From Streptomyces sp. Sge12 (GTDB lineage Bacteria > Actinomycetota > Actinomycetes > Streptomycetales > Streptomycetaceae), in assembly GCF_002080455.1 (NCBI RefSeq), contig NZ_CP020555.1, positions 2,480,001 to 2,544,000 on the forward strand: a stretch of 64,000 bases of DNA, in the 5' to 3' direction. The translations under genes and the position numbers were made by a program. The first letter of the stretch is position 1; each line of letters opens with the position of its first letter. Shown here piece by piece: positions 1-8,719 of the stretch. The notes below the pieces were generated by a model. That model was not told the origin of the DNA. It was given only the letters and a program-made list of their open reading frames with translations, and searched no databases.

Positions 1-1445
1 ACGGCCGCGCGTGAGCGTTCCGCCGCGGACAGCGCGTCCCGCGCGGCGGACAGCGCCGTCTCCGCCGCCGCGAGCCCGGCCCGGGCGGCCTCGTGGTCCG
101 TGTCGGCCGACGGGTCGTCCTGCCCGCCGACCTCCTCCGCCAGCGCCTCGTACTCCTCCTGCGCGGCCGCGGCCCGGGACTGCGCGGCGTCCCGCGCCGT
201 GACGAGCCGGTCGATCTCGGCCTGCGCCGCTCCCGCGCGGGAGCGGGCCGCGCCGAGCCGCCCGGTCAGCCGGGCGAGTCCTTCGCGGCGGTCGGCGATG
301 GCCCGCGCGGCGTCCCGCAGCCGCCGTTCCTCGTCGGCGAGCGCCCGCTCCAGCTCGGCCCGGTGCTCGGCCGTGTCCTCCAGCGCCCGCGAAGCCGCCT
401 CCAGAGCCGCCGTCAGTTCCGCCTCCTGCTCGCGGATCCGCGCCGCCTCCCGCTCCATGTCCTCGGGGTCGCGGCCGCGGCGCTCCTCCTCGGCCGGAGC
501 CGTCGCGCTCTTGACCCGGGCGTCCGCGAGGGACGCGGTCCCCCGTACGCGTTCGGCGAGCTGCGACAGCTCGTACCAGGTCTGCTGGGCACGGTGCAGC
601 CGCGGTGCGAGCTCCCGTACCGCCTCCTCCAGCTCCGCCTCGCGCCGCAGTGCCCCCGCGAGCTGGGCCTCGGCGGCCTCCTTGCGCCCCTTGAGTGCGG
701 CCTCGTCCGCGATCTCCGCGTCGAGCGCGCGCCGCAGCACGACCAGGTCGTCCGCGAGCAGCCGCAGCCGGGCGTCGCGCAGGTCGGCCTGGATGACGGC
801 CGCGCGCCGGGCGACCGCCGCCTGCCGTCCGAGCGGCTTGAGCTGGCGCCGCAGTTCGTCGCCCAGGTCCTGGACGCGCGCGAGGTTGGCCTGCATCGCG
901 TCCAGCTTCCGCAGCGCCTTCTCTTTGCGCTTGCGGTGCTTGAGCACTCCGGCCGCCTCCTCGATGAAGGCTCGGCGGCCCATGGGATCGGCGTGCAGTA
1001 CGGAGTCCAGCTGGCCCTGGCCGACGATGACGTGCATCTCGCGGCCGATGCCGGAGTCGGAGAGCAGCTCCTGGATGTCGAGCAGCCGGCAGGTGTCACC
1101 GTTGATCTGGTACTCGCTGCTGCCGCCGCGGAACATGATCCGTGTGATGGTGACTTCGGCGTAGTCGATGGGCAGCGCGCCGTCGGAGTTGTCGATCGTC
1201 AGCGACACCTCGGCGCGCCCGAGGGGCGGGCGGCCGGTGGTCCCGGCGAAGATGACGTCCTCCATCTTCCCGCCGCGCAGGGACTTGGCCCCCTGCTCGC
1301 CCATGACCCAGGACAGCGCGTCGACCACGTTGGACTTGCCGGAGCCGTTCGGGCCCACGACGCAGGTGATGCCGGGCTCGAAGCGCAGGGTGGTGGCGGA
1401 CGCGAAGGATTTGAAGCCACGCAGGGTCAGGGACTTGAGGTGCAC
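1..1445 (-). CDS. smc: Chromosome segregation ATPase SMC, N-terminal part (cut by window edge)
   Basis: SMC is the DNA-bridging ATPase of the condensin-like SMC-ScpAB complex, which compacts and segregates chromosomes. About 481 residues are visible from a GTG start (CAC at 1443-1445). The protein begins with an ATP-binding head: the N-terminus [14 protein letters not shown], then the Walker A motif GPNGSGKSN near residue 32. The Q-loop region follows as [20 protein letters not shown]. From about residue 170 the sequence becomes charged and heptad-like (many Glu/Arg/Ala), as expected of the first long coiled-coil arm. The hinge, second arm and C-terminal head lie beyond base 1. The GTG is chosen because this N-terminus is the one usual for actinobacterial SMC and no better start lies upstream. 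Confidence 0.95.
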   Translation of the reverse strand, partial: MHLKSLTLRGFKSFASATTLRFEPGITCVVGPNGSGKSNVVDALSWVMGEQGAKSLRGGKMEDVIFAGTTGRPPLGRAEVSLTIDNSDGALPIDYAEVTITRIMFRGGSSEYQINGDTCRLLDIQELLSDSGIGREMHVIVGQGQLDSVLHADPMGRRAFIEEAAGVLKHRKRKEKALRKLDAMQANLARVQDLGDELRRQLKPLGRQAAVARRAAVIQADLRDARLRLLADDLVVLRRALDAEIADEAALKGRKEAAEAQLAGALRREAELEEAVRELAPRLHRAQQTWYELSQLAERVRGTASLADARVKSATAPAEEERRGRDPEDMEREAARIREQEAELTAALEAASRALEDTAEHRAELERALADEERRLRDAARAIADRREGLARLTGRLGAARSRAGAAQAEIDRLVTARDAAQSRAAAAQEEYEALAEEVGGQDDPSADTDHEAARAGLAAAETALSAARDALSAAERSRAA

Positions 1446-1510
1446 GCCGCCGGACTCTACCTTTCGCGTTCGGTTTCACCCATGAAGGTGCTGGGCACAA
1501 CTGACGCCAA

Positions 1511-1609
1511 GGGCCACAGGCCCCCCACCTGGCCCTGTGGTCCGTGGCGTGGCGTGGAAGTCCTGAGAAGAGGCCGGTGAAAGAAAGAAGGGACGCCGAA
1601 GCGTCCCTT
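1511..1609 (-). terminator. Hairpin pair between the 72-aa gene and smc
   Basis: A perfect 9-bp stem (1588-1596 with 1601-1609) closes on a UUCG tetraloop when read on the minus strand and is followed there by a CTTTCTTTC tract. It is a good intrinsic terminator for the small gene ending at 1652. A second inverted repeat (1511-1520 with 1534-1543, 9 of 10 matched) lies just before smc. Inference: smc is transcribed from its own promoter. Confidence 0.65.
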
Positions 1610-1651
1610 GCAGATCATGCGGGGCTGGAGTCGAGCGACGGATTGAACAGG

Positions 1652-1870
1652 TCAGGTGAGCGCAGGCTCCGCCTGGGGTACGTCGATGTCGATGCTGCCG
1701 AGCAGCGAGTCTCGGTCGTGCTGAGCGGCGGCCGCGTTCAGCGCGTCATTTTCGGACTGAATCCGTACGAGCTCGGACTCGAGGTCCTGGACGCGCTGCT
1801 GAAGCCGTCGCATCTCGGCGAGGAGTCGCGGGTCAGAACCGCCGACGTAACCGAGAAGCGCCTTTGCCAT
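1652..1870 (-). CDS. Small conserved coiled-coil protein (72 aa), function unknown
   Basis: A 72-residue acidic protein starting MAKALLGYVGGSDPRLLAEM. Residues about 14-48 form a predicted coiled coil with regular Leu/Met spacing (LLAEMRRLQQRVQDLESELV). The rest is Ala/Asp-rich with no signal peptide or membrane segment. The ATG at 1870 is preferred over the longer open frame to 1990 because a GGAGG lies about 10 nt upstream and the extra N-terminus looks non-coding. The position next to smc is shared with other Streptomyces as far as I recall, but I know of no assigned function. A terminator follows directly. Confidence 0.75.
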   Translation of the reverse strand: MAKALLGYVGGSDPRLLAEMRRLQQRVQDLESELVRIQSENDALNAAAAQHDRDSLLGSIDIDVPQAEPALT

Positions 1871-2219
1871 GATGGATGGTCCTCCACACTGAGTGACCGA
1901 CCGTAGCGGTGTGGGTCGTGAGGGAATCGCACCCGCGGATGTCCGGCAGCGACTGTCAGTCACTGCGCTTACTACTGCCAACACTGCCAAACAGCTCAGG
2001 TGCGCGGGGCTTCCAGCGTCTCACCAAAAAGTTTGACGGTCAACACGATCACGCCCCGTATCGGCGGGCGTCCCCGGTCCCCGCAAGGGATGTGGAGATC
2101 ATCCTCGTCTCCGAGCCTTCCACGGATCACCCCCGTCGGCAACGCGTCGACGAGGAATGTGCAGTTCCGACCATGTGCGGCAGCTCAGAGATGTGATGAG
2201 TGCATGATCAGTCGATCGG
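1871..2219. other. Intergenic stretch of 349 bp without a supported gene
   Basis: The open frames here have non-Streptomyces codon use and overlap each other. I see a short direct repeat, ACTGCCAAC/ACTGCCAAA, near 1974-1991 and a possible minus-strand -35 (TTGACC) without a convincing -10 at the right spacing. It probably holds the promoter of the 72-aa gene. Nothing else is supported. Confidence 0.4.
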
Positions 2220-2501
2220 TCATCGCATGCCGAATCCGTCGTAGCCACCGCGCGGTGTGCCCCAGATCTCTGTCACTCCGTCCACCCGGCCGGGCGTGTC
2301 GCAGGAGCGCAGCCAGTCGAGGAGCCGGTGGCAATTCTCACGTTGACCTTCGGCGACCACCTGTACTCGCCCGTCGTCGAGGTTGAGCGCGAAGCCGACG
2401 ACCCCGCCGATCTCCAGGGCGTTCTCCCTGGTGAACCAGCGGAAGCCCACTCCCTGCACTCGGCCGCGCACCCAGGCGGTCAGCCGGACGTCTTCATTCA
2501 T
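2220..2501 (-). CDS. acyP: Acylphosphatase
   Basis: Acylphosphatase hydrolyses acyl phosphates to carboxylate and phosphate. The 93 residues match the usual family length. The signature [15 protein letters not shown] (from residue 11) carries the phosphate-binding loop with its arginine. The second catalytic residue is the Asn in [11 protein letters not shown], near residue 40. It is a stand-alone cytosolic domain, next to smc as in S. coelicolor. Substrates in vivo are unknown for most bacterial members. Confidence 0.93.
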   Translation of the reverse strand: MNEDVRLTAWVRGRVQGVGFRWFTRENALEIGGVVGFALNLDDGRVQVVAEGQRENCHRLLDWLRSCDTPGRVDGVTEIWGTPRGGYDGFGMR

Positions 2502-2582
2502 GCGTGAACGCTAACCGGGCGAGCACTTTCGGGACACATCGCCCCCCTGGGCCCATGGCGTACAGTCGCGCACCAATGAACT

Positions 2583-2596
2583 CACCCATTTGGGTG
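2583..2596. promoter_or_regulatory. Perfect 14-bp palindrome upstream of the CAP-domain gene
   Basis: CACCCA-TT-TGGGTG is a perfect palindrome 43 bp before the ATG at 2639, in the only likely promoter interval of that gene. It could be a repressor site. No regulator is encoded beside it. Confidence 0.35.
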
Positions 2597-2638
2597 GGTA
2601 AGGGATGATCTTGATCCGGCACAGGAAGGCACGCTCCG

Positions 2639-3607
2639 ATGGGACGTCATCGACTCCCCACCGCGCCGCACAGCGGCGGCAAGCGCGGCACCGCCCTGCG
2701 CACCGGCCTGCTGGGCGTCTCCGTGGCCGTTGCCCTCGGCACGGCAGCCGTCACCACCGGCATGGTGCCGGTCGGCGGCTCCTTCCCCTATGTGGGTGTC
2801 AGCGGTACGGACGCCCCCACCGCGGCGCCCCGGGCCAAGGCCTCGGCCGACCCGGATGCGGCACTGCGCGGCCTCGCGAACCTGTCCGGCCGCGCCTCCG
2901 CGAGCACCGGCCCGGGCACCGCGTCCCCGAGCAGGCCGGCCTCCCCCTCCCCGTCGCCCTCGGCGTCCGCGAGCCCCTCGCCGAGCAGCTCCCCGTCGGC
3001 CTCGCCGAGCACCCCCGCCCCTTCGAGCGCTTCGCCCTCACCGTCGGCACCGGCGCCGGCCACGACGGCGCCCTCCCCGAGGGCCCCGCGCACGAGCCCG
3101 GCCGCGCCGCCCGCTCCGGTCCCCTCCAGGAGCACGGCCGCCCCGGCCCCCTCGAAGCCGGCGACCCCGTCGAAGCCGGCCACCCCCTCGAAGCCGGCCA
3201 CTCCCGCGCCGCGGCCGCCGCTGGACGGCCACTCCGCGGAGGAGGCGGCCGTCGTCGAGCTGGTGAACCAGGAGCGCGCCCTGGCCGGGTGCGGCCCGGT
3301 CCGGGCCAATCCGCCGCTCGCGGCACTGGCCGGGGCCTTCAGCCTGGACATGGCCACCCGCGGTTTCTTCAGCCACGACGACCCCGACGGCAACACCCCC
3401 TGGGACCGCGCCACCAAGGCCGGCCTCTCGGGCCTCGGCGGCGAGAACATAGCCCGCGGCCAGGGTGACGCCGAGGCCGTGATGAAGGCCTGGATGAACA
3501 GCCCGGAGCACCGGGCGAACATCCTCAACTGCGAGTTCCGCACCCTGGGCGTCGGCGCCCACTTCGCCGCCGGCGGTCCCTGGTGGACCCAGGACTTCGG
3601 CTTCTAG
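2639..3607 (+). CDS. Secreted CAP/SCP-domain protein with Pro/Ser-rich linker
   Basis: A 322-aa extracytoplasmic protein. After a basic start (MGRHRLPTAPHSGGKRGTA) comes a hydrophobic segment at about residues 22-45 that acts as a signal peptide or anchor. Residues about 60-195 are a low-complexity Ser/Pro/Ala linker ending in three KPATPS repeats. The C-terminal 125 residues form a CAP domain: VNQERALAGCGPV at the front, the conserved HDDPDG and GENIARG segments, then WMNSPEHRANIL. Family members are secreted and often cell-wall associated; biochemical roles vary. It is monocistronic, with a hairpin after the stop. Confidence 0.88.
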   Translation: MGRHRLPTAPHSGGKRGTALRTGLLGVSVAVALGTAAVTTGMVPVGGSFPYVGVSGTDAPTAAPRAKASADPDAALRGLANLSGRASASTGPGTASPSRPASPSPSPSASASPSPSSSPSASPSTPAPSSASPSPSAPAPATTAPSPRAPRTSPAAPPAPVPSRSTAAPAPSKPATPSKPATPSKPATPAPRPPLDGHSAEEAAVVELVNQERALAGCGPVRANPPLAALAGAFSLDMATRGFFSHDDPDGNTPWDRATKAGLSGLGGENIARGQGDAEAVMKAWMNSPEHRANILNCEFRTLGVGAHFAAGGPWWTQDFGF

Positions 3608-3610
3608 TAC

Positions 3611-3637
3611 GTACGGCCCCCGCGAGGGGGCCCGTAC
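3611..3637. terminator. Bidirectional hairpin between convergent genes
   Basis: The inverted repeat GTACGGCCCCC / GGGGGCCCGTAC with a short GCGA loop and one bulge sits between the CAP gene and the flavodoxin-type gene ending at 3640. Its placement suits a shared terminator; there is no long T-tract. Confidence 0.65.
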
Positions 3638-3639
3638 GC

Positions 3640-4251
3640 TCAGACCGCGGCGGCGGCCAGGGCCGCACGGCCCGCGATGACGATGCGGGTCTGCTCGGTG
3701 ACGCGCCGGCCCAGGTGCTCGGCGGTCGCGATGTCGGCCTTGTGGACCGCGTCCGCACCCTCGTCGGAGTTGGTCTGGGCGGCGGCGCCGGCGAAGAAGC
3801 CGAGGCGGTTCAGGTCGTTCTCGGAGGCGGTGCTGGAGTTCCAGCCCGGCTTCAGACCCAGGTTGATCCAGCTCATGCCGTGCTGCGCGGCCAGGATCTG
3901 GAAGAACTGCAGGGTGTGCAGCTTGTCGCCGCTCTTGGACGCCGAGTTCGTGAAGCCGGCCGCCACCTTGTCCTGCCAGGCGTCGCCGAACCAGCGCTTG
4001 GAGGAGGCCTCGGCGAAGACGTGGAAGGCGCCGGAGGCGGTGCCCATGTAGGTCGGGGAGCCGAAGACGATCGCGTCGGAGGCGTCGAGCAGCTCCCACT
4101 GCGCGTCGTCGATCTCGTCGACCTTGATCAGGTGAACGGTCGCCCCGGCGTCCACGGCGCCGCTGCGGACCGCCTCCGCGACGACGGCGGTGTGGCCGTA
4201 GCCGGAGTGGTAGGCGATCGAGACGACGGGGGTGTGCGTGATTGCGGACAA
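3640..4251 (-). CDS. Flavodoxin-fold NAD(P)H-dependent oxidoreductase (WrbA-like)
   Basis: 203 aa. The N-terminus VVSIAYHSGYGHTAVVAEAV is the FMN phosphate-binding loop of the flavodoxin/NADPH-dependent FMN reductase fold. FGSPTYMGTASGAF (about residues 63-76) is the second FMN loop seen in WrbA-type quinone reductases. Likely role: two-electron reduction of quinones or related electrophiles in the cytosol. It is divergent from an HxlR regulator, an arrangement in which the regulator usually controls the reductase in response to reactive carbonyl or quinone compounds (inference). The substrate is not readable from sequence. Confidence 0.88.
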   Translation of the reverse strand: MSAITHTPVVSIAYHSGYGHTAVVAEAVRSGAVDAGATVHLIKVDEIDDAQWELLDASDAIVFGSPTYMGTASGAFHVFAEASSKRWFGDAWQDKVAAGFTNSASKSGDKLHTLQFFQILAAQHGMSWINLGLKPGWNSSTASENDLNRLGFFAGAAAQTNSDEGADAVHKADIATAEHLGRRVTEQTRIVIAGRAALAAAAV

Positions 4252-4320
4252 GGCTGATCTCTCCCTCGGAAAAACTCCCGCCGCAGCACGGGGCGTGGTG
4301 CGACGAGAGAAAGAGAATCA

Positions 4321-4352
4321 CTAACTTTTGGAAAGCGCAACCCACGAGTTAG
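4321..4352. promoter_or_regulatory. Candidate HxlR operator in divergent promoter region
   Basis: CTAACT (4321-4326) and AGTTAG (4347-4352) form an inverted repeat in the 127-bp gap between the flavodoxin gene and hxlR. Divergent HxlR regulators usually autoregulate and control the neighbour from one such site. The arms are only 6 bp, so confidence is moderate. Confidence 0.4.
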
Positions 4353-4378
4353 CGCTGTAGGGGCGTACGCTTGCCCTC

Positions 4379-4783
4379 ATGGAGACCCCTGCCTGCACCG
4401 ATGCCGCCGAGACCGAGCAACCGTTCGACGTCTTCGCGCGCGCCTGCCCGTCCCGGGAAACCCTGGAGCACGTCACCGGCCGTTGGGGCAGCCTCACCGT
4501 GGGCGCCCTGCGCGAAGGTCCGTGCCGCTTCAACGAACTGCGCCGCCGGGTGGAGGGCGTCAGCGAGAAGATGCTCTCGCAGACCCTGCACGCGCTGGAG
4601 CGCGACGGCATAGTCAACCGCGAGGCACAGCCGACGAACCCGCCGCGCGTCGACTACGAACTGACCCCGCTCGGCGTCGAGGTCGCGGACCGGCTCCTCG
4701 CGCTCATCCACTGCCTGGAGGGGAGCATGCCGGCCGTGCTGACCGCCCGTGAGTCCTACGACGCCACGCGCGGCGGCCGCTGA
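4379..4783 (+). CDS. HxlR-family transcriptional regulator
   Basis: 134 aa, a winged helix-turn-helix of the HxlR type. Family landmarks are present: a Cys near the start of the domain ([15 protein letters not shown]), then [15 protein letters not shown], then the recognition-helix region [20 protein letters not shown], and the wing [12 protein letters not shown]. HxlR members that sense electrophiles use a Cys in this N-terminal position. It is divergent from the flavodoxin-type reductase and probably controls it. Its 3' end overlaps convergently with mutM by 28 bp. Confidence 0.9.
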   Translation: METPACTDAAETEQPFDVFARACPSRETLEHVTGRWGSLTVGALREGPCRFNELRRRVEGVSEKMLSQTLHALERDGIVNREAQPTNPPRVDYELTPLGVEVADRLLALIHCLEGSMPAVLTARESYDATRGGR

Positions 4784-5640
4784 CAGCGCGGGCAGAAGTA
4801 GCTCGACCTGTTCATCCACGGGCGGCGGCGCATCGGCGTACCGCAGCGCCGGCAGGGCTCGTCCTCGCGCCCGTAGGCATCGAGCGAACGGTCGAAGTAG
4901 CCCGACTCGCCGTTCACGTTGACGTAGAGGCTGTCGAAGCTGGTGCCGCCGACGGCGAGGGCTGCGTTCATGACGTCCCGGACATGGCCGAGGAGTTCCG
5001 CGCTCCGCGGGCGCGTGAGGTGGGCGGTGGGGCGCTCGTAGTGGAGTCGGGCGCGCCACAGCGCCTCGTCCGCATAAATGTTGCCGACCCCGCTGATCAG
5101 GGACTGGTCCAGCAACGCCCGCTTGACGGTGGTCCGCCGGGCGCGCAGCGCGAGGTGGTAGGACACCTCGTCGAAGAGCGGGTCCAGGGGGTCGCGCGCG
5201 ATGTGCGCGATGACGTCGGGCAGACCGTCGGCAGTGTTCTCGTGCAGGGAGAGCCCGCCGAAGGTCCGCTGGTCCACGAAGCGCAGCTCCGTCCCCGCGG
5301 CTTCCGCGGCGGAGCCGCTGTCGGAACCGGTGAACCGCACCCGGATGCGCAGGTGTTTCTCGTCGGGGGCGTCCTCGGGCTGCACGAGCAGCTGTCCGCT
5401 CATGCCCAGGTGCCCGAGCACGGACAGGTCCCGCCCCGCCAGGGGCAGCCACAGGTACTTGCCGCGCCGCTGCGGCACTGCGAAGGTCTCCCCGCGCAGC
5501 CGCTCCGCGAAGTCGGCCCCGCCGCCCACATGGCGGCGTACGGCTCGCGGGTGCAGGACCTCGACGGTCTCGATCGTCCGCCCGGCCACCCAGCGCTCCA
5601 GCCCCCGCCGCACGACTTCGACTTCGGGCAGCTCGGGCAC
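4756..5640 (-). CDS. mutM: Formamidopyrimidine-DNA glycosylase (Fpg/MutM)
   Basis: A base-excision repair enzyme that removes 8-oxoguanine and formamidopyrimidines and cleaves the abasic site. The mature N-terminus [14 protein letters not shown] supplies the catalytic Pro and Glu; the start is the GTG at 5640. The H2TH region is seen as [20 protein letters not shown]. The C-terminal zinc finger is complete (CRRCG...YFCPRCQ). 294 aa. It is last in the leftward run DUF177-rpmF-rnc-mutM and overlaps hxlR convergently. The longer open frame upstream of 5640 is non-coding. Confidence 0.95.
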   Translation of the reverse strand: MPELPEVEVVRRGLERWVAGRTIETVEVLHPRAVRRHVGGGADFAERLRGETFAVPQRRGKYLWLPLAGRDLSVLGHLGMSGQLLVQPEDAPDEKHLRIRVRFTGSDSGSAAEAAGTELRFVDQRTFGGLSLHENTADGLPDVIAHIARDPLDPLFDEVSYHLALRARRTTVKRALLDQSLISGVGNIYADEALWRARLHYERPTAHLTRPRSAELLGHVRDVMNAALAVGGTSFDSLYVNVNGESGYFDRSLDAYGREDEPCRRCGTPMRRRPWMNRSSYFCPRCQRPPRVAS

Positions 5641-5755
5641 GGTGCACCTCCGGGGACGCGGATCTGGACGCTCCCAGGGAGCGTACCGGCCCCCTGTGAA
5701 CGGAATCGCCCGCCCCTGCGAGGCAGGGGCGGGCGGGTACGTCCCGAAGGAAGGG

Positions 5756-6604
5756 TCAGGCGTCCGGCGCCGGATCGGCGGGCGTCGGCACCCCGCCGTC
5801 CACGGTCTCGGCCGAAGCCGGGACCTCGACCGGAGCGGCTGCGGCGACGGCTGCCGCCGCAGCGGTCCGCTCGTCCGCGGCGGCGCGGATACCGCGCCAT
5901 GCGGACTCCGCAGCCTGCTGTTCCGCTTCCTTCTTGCTGCGGCCGGTGCCGGTGCCGTACGAGACACCACCGACGCGGGCGGCAGCAGTGAAGGTCTTCT
6001 CGTGGTCCGGACCTGTCTCGGAGACCAGGTACTCGGGCACGCCAAGGCCTTCGGCCGCCGTGAGTTCCTGGAGACTGGTCTTCCAGTCCAGGCCGGCCCC
6101 GAGGTTCGAGGACTTCTCGATGAGCGGGTCGAAGAGCCGGTGAACCAGCTCCGAGGCCGCGTCGAGGCCCTGATCGAGGTAAACCGCGCCGATCACCGCT
6201 TCAAGGGTGTCGGCGAGGATGGAGGCCTTGTCCCGGCCGCCCGTGCCCTCTTCGCCCCGGCCGAGCCGGATGAAGGAGCCGAGTTCGAGGCCGCGTCCGA
6301 CCTCCGCCAGTGCACGCGAGTTGACCACCGCGGCCCGAAGCTTGGCCAGCTGGCCTTCGGGGAGATCGGGGTGGGTCGTGTACAGCGTGTCCGTGACCAC
6401 CAGGCCCAGCACGGAGTCCCCGAGGAACTCCAGCCGTTCGTTGGTGGGCAGACCGCCGTTCTCGTACGCGTACGAGCGGTGGGTCAGCGCACGCACCAGA
6501 AGGGCGGACTCGAGTTGATACCCGAGCCGCCCTTCCAGAAGCGTGTGGGACGAGGCCGCGTTGTTACTGTCTGCCTGCTTCTCAGCGTTGGACAGCTCAG
6601 ACAT
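5756..6604 (-). CDS. rnc: Ribonuclease III
   Basis: Double-strand-specific endoribonuclease for rRNA processing and mRNA turnover; in S. coelicolor the orthologue is known as AbsB, a global antibiotic regulator. 282 aa from the ATG at 6604. The signature [18 protein letters not shown] (near residue 55) carries the metal-binding Glu and Asp. The second acidic pair is in [13 protein letters not shown]. The dsRNA-binding domain spans about 160-230, with [20 protein letters not shown]. The last 50 residues are an Ala/Pro-rich tail. It lies between rpmF and mutM in one operon. Confidence 0.96.
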   Translation of the reverse strand: MSELSNAEKQADSNNAASSHTLLEGRLGYQLESALLVRALTHRSYAYENGGLPTNERLEFLGDSVLGLVVTDTLYTTHPDLPEGQLAKLRAAVVNSRALAEVGRGLELGSFIRLGRGEEGTGGRDKASILADTLEAVIGAVYLDQGLDAASELVHRLFDPLIEKSSNLGAGLDWKTSLQELTAAEGLGVPEYLVSETGPDHEKTFTAAARVGGVSYGTGTGRSKKEAEQQAAESAWRGIRAAADERTAAAAAVAAAAPVEVPASAETVDGGVPTPADPAPDA

Positions 6605-6623
6605 TGCGCCTCTCACCAGCCGC

Positions 6624-6797
6624 TCAGACCTCGAGGACCTGGCGCTTGTTGTAGGTGCCGCAGCTCGGGCACGCAATGTGCTGGAGCTTCGGCTCCTGGC
6701 AACGCTCACACGAAACCAGGGTGGGGACCGCAGCCTTCCACTGCGACCGGCGGTGGCGCGTGTTGCTGCGCGACATCTTCCGCTTCGGAACAGCCAC
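6624..6797 (-). CDS. rpmF: 50S ribosomal protein L32
   Basis: 57 aa, start GTG at 6797. It reads [20 protein letters not shown] at the N-terminus, the standard L32 start, followed by a zinc ribbon with two CxxC pairs (CERCQ, CPSCG) typical of the zinc-binding C+ form. It begins 2 nt after the DUF177 gene ends and is followed by rnc, the usual yceD-rpmF linkage. Confidence 0.97.
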   Translation of the reverse strand: MAVPKRKMSRSNTRHRRSQWKAAVPTLVSCERCQEPKLQHIACPSCGTYNKRQVLEV

Positions 6798-6799
6798 GG

Positions 6800-7468
6800 C
6801 TACTTCTCCTGCTTCTCGGCGGCGCCCTGAACTCCGTCAGAGGCAGTGCCGCTCATGTTGTCCTTCTCGTCGTCCTGATCGGTCACGACGAGTCCTTGCA
6901 ATGCCGCCCAACGGATGTCGACGGCGTCATGGTGGTGGTCCGGGTCGTCGTTCAGGCTGAGCCCGCAATCGGGGCACAGTCCGAGACAGTCCTCCCGGCA
7001 CACCGGCTGCATGGGCAGTGCGAGCACCACCACATCCCGCAGCACGGGTTCGAGGTCGAACAAGCCGTCCTCGAGGAAGAGCGTGTCCTCGTCGTCCTCG
7101 GCGTCGTCGGCCGGTTCCGCCTTGGAGCGGCTCCGGTCGTCGGCGTCAGGGTACGAGAACATCTCCTGGAAGTCCGCCTTGAGCTCGCGCTCGACGGACT
7201 CCAGACACCTTACGCACTCCCCTACGGCCTGCGCACGGGCGGTGCCTGTGACAAGCACCCCTTCCATGACCGACTCGAGGCGGAGCTTGAGCTTCACCGC
7301 GGCGCCTTCCGGCACTCCGATGACGCCGACGAGACCGAAGTCCGCCGGTGCCGCGATCTCACGGGACAGCCGCTGCATGGCACCAGGACGCCGGCCCAGC
7401 TCGTGCGTGTCGAACACGAGGGGGTTGCGGTGGTCGAGGCGGGTATTCAGGGCCGTTCCTGCTTTCAC
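6800..7468 (-). CDS. DUF177/YceD-family protein (23S rRNA accumulation)
   Basis: 222 aa from the GTG at 7468. The core [19 protein letters not shown] near the N-terminus is typical of the actinobacterial family. The middle contains ECVRCL, and the C-terminal half carries the conserved cysteine cluster [18 protein letters not shown]. The family member YceD is needed for normal 23S rRNA levels in plants and E. coli. Coupling to rpmF (2-nt gap) is near universal. The start is uncertain: a CTG six codons in also has an AGGA upstream. Confidence 0.88.
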   Translation of the reverse strand: MKAGTALNTRLDHRNPLVFDTHELGRRPGAMQRLSREIAAPADFGLVGVIGVPEGAAVKLKLRLESVMEGVLVTGTARAQAVGECVRCLESVERELKADFQEMFSYPDADDRSRSKAEPADDAEDDEDTLFLEDGLFDLEPVLRDVVVLALPMQPVCREDCLGLCPDCGLSLNDDPDHHHDAVDIRWAALQGLVVTDQDDEKDNMSGTASDGVQGAAEKQEK

Positions 7469-7578
7469 AGATCGCTGAAGATCAAAAATTCCGCCGCCCC
7501 GGGGCAGCATGGATCGCGGTGCATACGCGCGACCGAAGAGCCAGGATACCCGGCGCGGCGCCCAGCGCCCAATCCGGT

Positions 7579-8616
7579 CTAGCGCCCCTGTTCGTACTGG
7601 CGCAGCTGGTCCAGGTTGATCATGCTCGTGTCGAAGAGGCTGGTCTCGTCGAGCGAGGACTGCCCGGCCTGCTGCTGGTCCTGCGAGGGGTAGGCCGCGT
7701 ACGGGTCGCTCTGCTGCTGGTAACCGGCGTACGGGTCCGGCTGCTGCTGGTAGCCGCCGTACGGGTCCTGGTAGGCGTACGCGTCCTGCTGCTGGGCGGC
7801 CGGCTGGGCGGGCTGCTGCTGGTAGGAGTACGTGTCGTACAGCGGCTCCGGCTGGGCCGGGATCGGGGCCTGCGCGTGCAGCTGCTCCGGTTCCGCCAGG
7901 CCCGCCAGGAAGTCCGAGTCGCTCGCCGAGCGGGAGGCCTGTCCGCCGACCGCGTCCTGGGCGGCCATGTGCGCGCCCAGGTCGTCCGTCGGGACCCGGC
8001 CCAGGAGCTTCTGGCGACCGCGGCCCACGGCCTCCAGGGTCTTGGAGAGCACCGCCTCGAAGGTCGCCAGCTTGGTGTCGACGTACGCGTCCGCCTGCTG
8101 CCGCTGCGTATCGGGGTCGTGGCTGCGCTCGGGCGCGTCCATGTCCGGGTAGCCGTGCTCGTCCAGGCCCGGGCCGCGGCCCAGGAGCTTCTCCCGGCCC
8201 CGGTCCACCGAGCCGATGGTCTTCGTCAGCACGACCTCGAAGTTCGCGAGCTTGCTGTCGACGTAGTCGTCGGCCTCGGCCCGGATCTCCTCGGCCTCCC
8301 GGCGGGCCTCGTCCAGGATCCGGTCCGCCTCGGCCTGGGAGCGCCGCGCGATCTCGGTGTCGGAGATCAGCGAACCGCGCTGGTTGTGGGCCGCATCGAT
8401 GATCCGCTCCGCCTCGCGGCGGGCGTCCTCGACCATCTGCTCCCGGCCGCCGATGAGCTCCTGAGCCTGCGCGAGCGAGCCGGGCAGCGCCTGGCGCACC
8501 TCTTCGAGCTGGGCCAGCAGCTCGGCGCGGTTGATCACGCAGGAGGCCGACATGGGCATGGACCGGGCGCCGCCGACGGCCGCGACGATCTCGTCGAGCT
8601 TCTTCTGCACGTCCAT
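7579..8616 (-). CDS. DivIVA-like coiled-coil protein with a duplicated module
   Basis: 345 aa from the ATG at 8616 (MDVQKKLDEIVAAV). Residues about 60-130 are a coiled coil rich in EARREAE repeats, as in DivIVA/Wag31-related proteins annotated as cell division initiation proteins. Two copies of a 35-residue module follow: DYVDSKLANFEVVLTKT and DAYVDTKLATFEAVLSKT, each ending in RGR-x-KLLGR. The last 110 residues are Gln/Tyr/Pro-rich with repeated GGYQQQPDPYAGYQQQ-like units. No membrane segment or signal. It is probably a cytoskeletal or polar-growth associated scaffold; its exact role is not established by sequence. Confidence 0.8.
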   Translation of the reverse strand: MDVQKKLDEIVAAVGGARSMPMSASCVINRAELLAQLEEVRQALPGSLAQAQELIGGREQMVEDARREAERIIDAAHNQRGSLISDTEIARRSQAEADRILDEARREAEEIRAEADDYVDSKLANFEVVLTKTIGSVDRGREKLLGRGPGLDEHGYPDMDAPERSHDPDTQRQQADAYVDTKLATFEAVLSKTLEAVGRGRQKLLGRVPTDDLGAHMAAQDAVGGQASRSASDSDFLAGLAEPEQLHAQAPIPAQPEPLYDTYSYQQQPAQPAAQQQDAYAYQDPYGGYQQQPDPYAGYQQQSDPYAAYPSQDQQQAGQSSLDETSLFDTSMINLDQLRQYEQGR

Positions 8617-8698
8617 GGGGGCTCGCACTCTCTCGGCCTCAGGCGGTTCCTGAGACGGACGGGACGACTGTAAGGCCACCGGGCGGCCCCCCGACACT

Positions 8699-8717
8699 GC
8701 CTGACGGCCCGTCAGGC
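8699..8717. terminator. Palindromic hairpin between coaD and the DivIVA-like gene
   Basis: GCCTGACGG-C-CCGTCAGGC is a perfect palindrome with a one-base centre between the coaD stop (8720) and the DivIVA-like start. It probably separates the two leftward transcripts. No T-tract. Confidence 0.45.
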
Positions 8718-8719
8718 GG

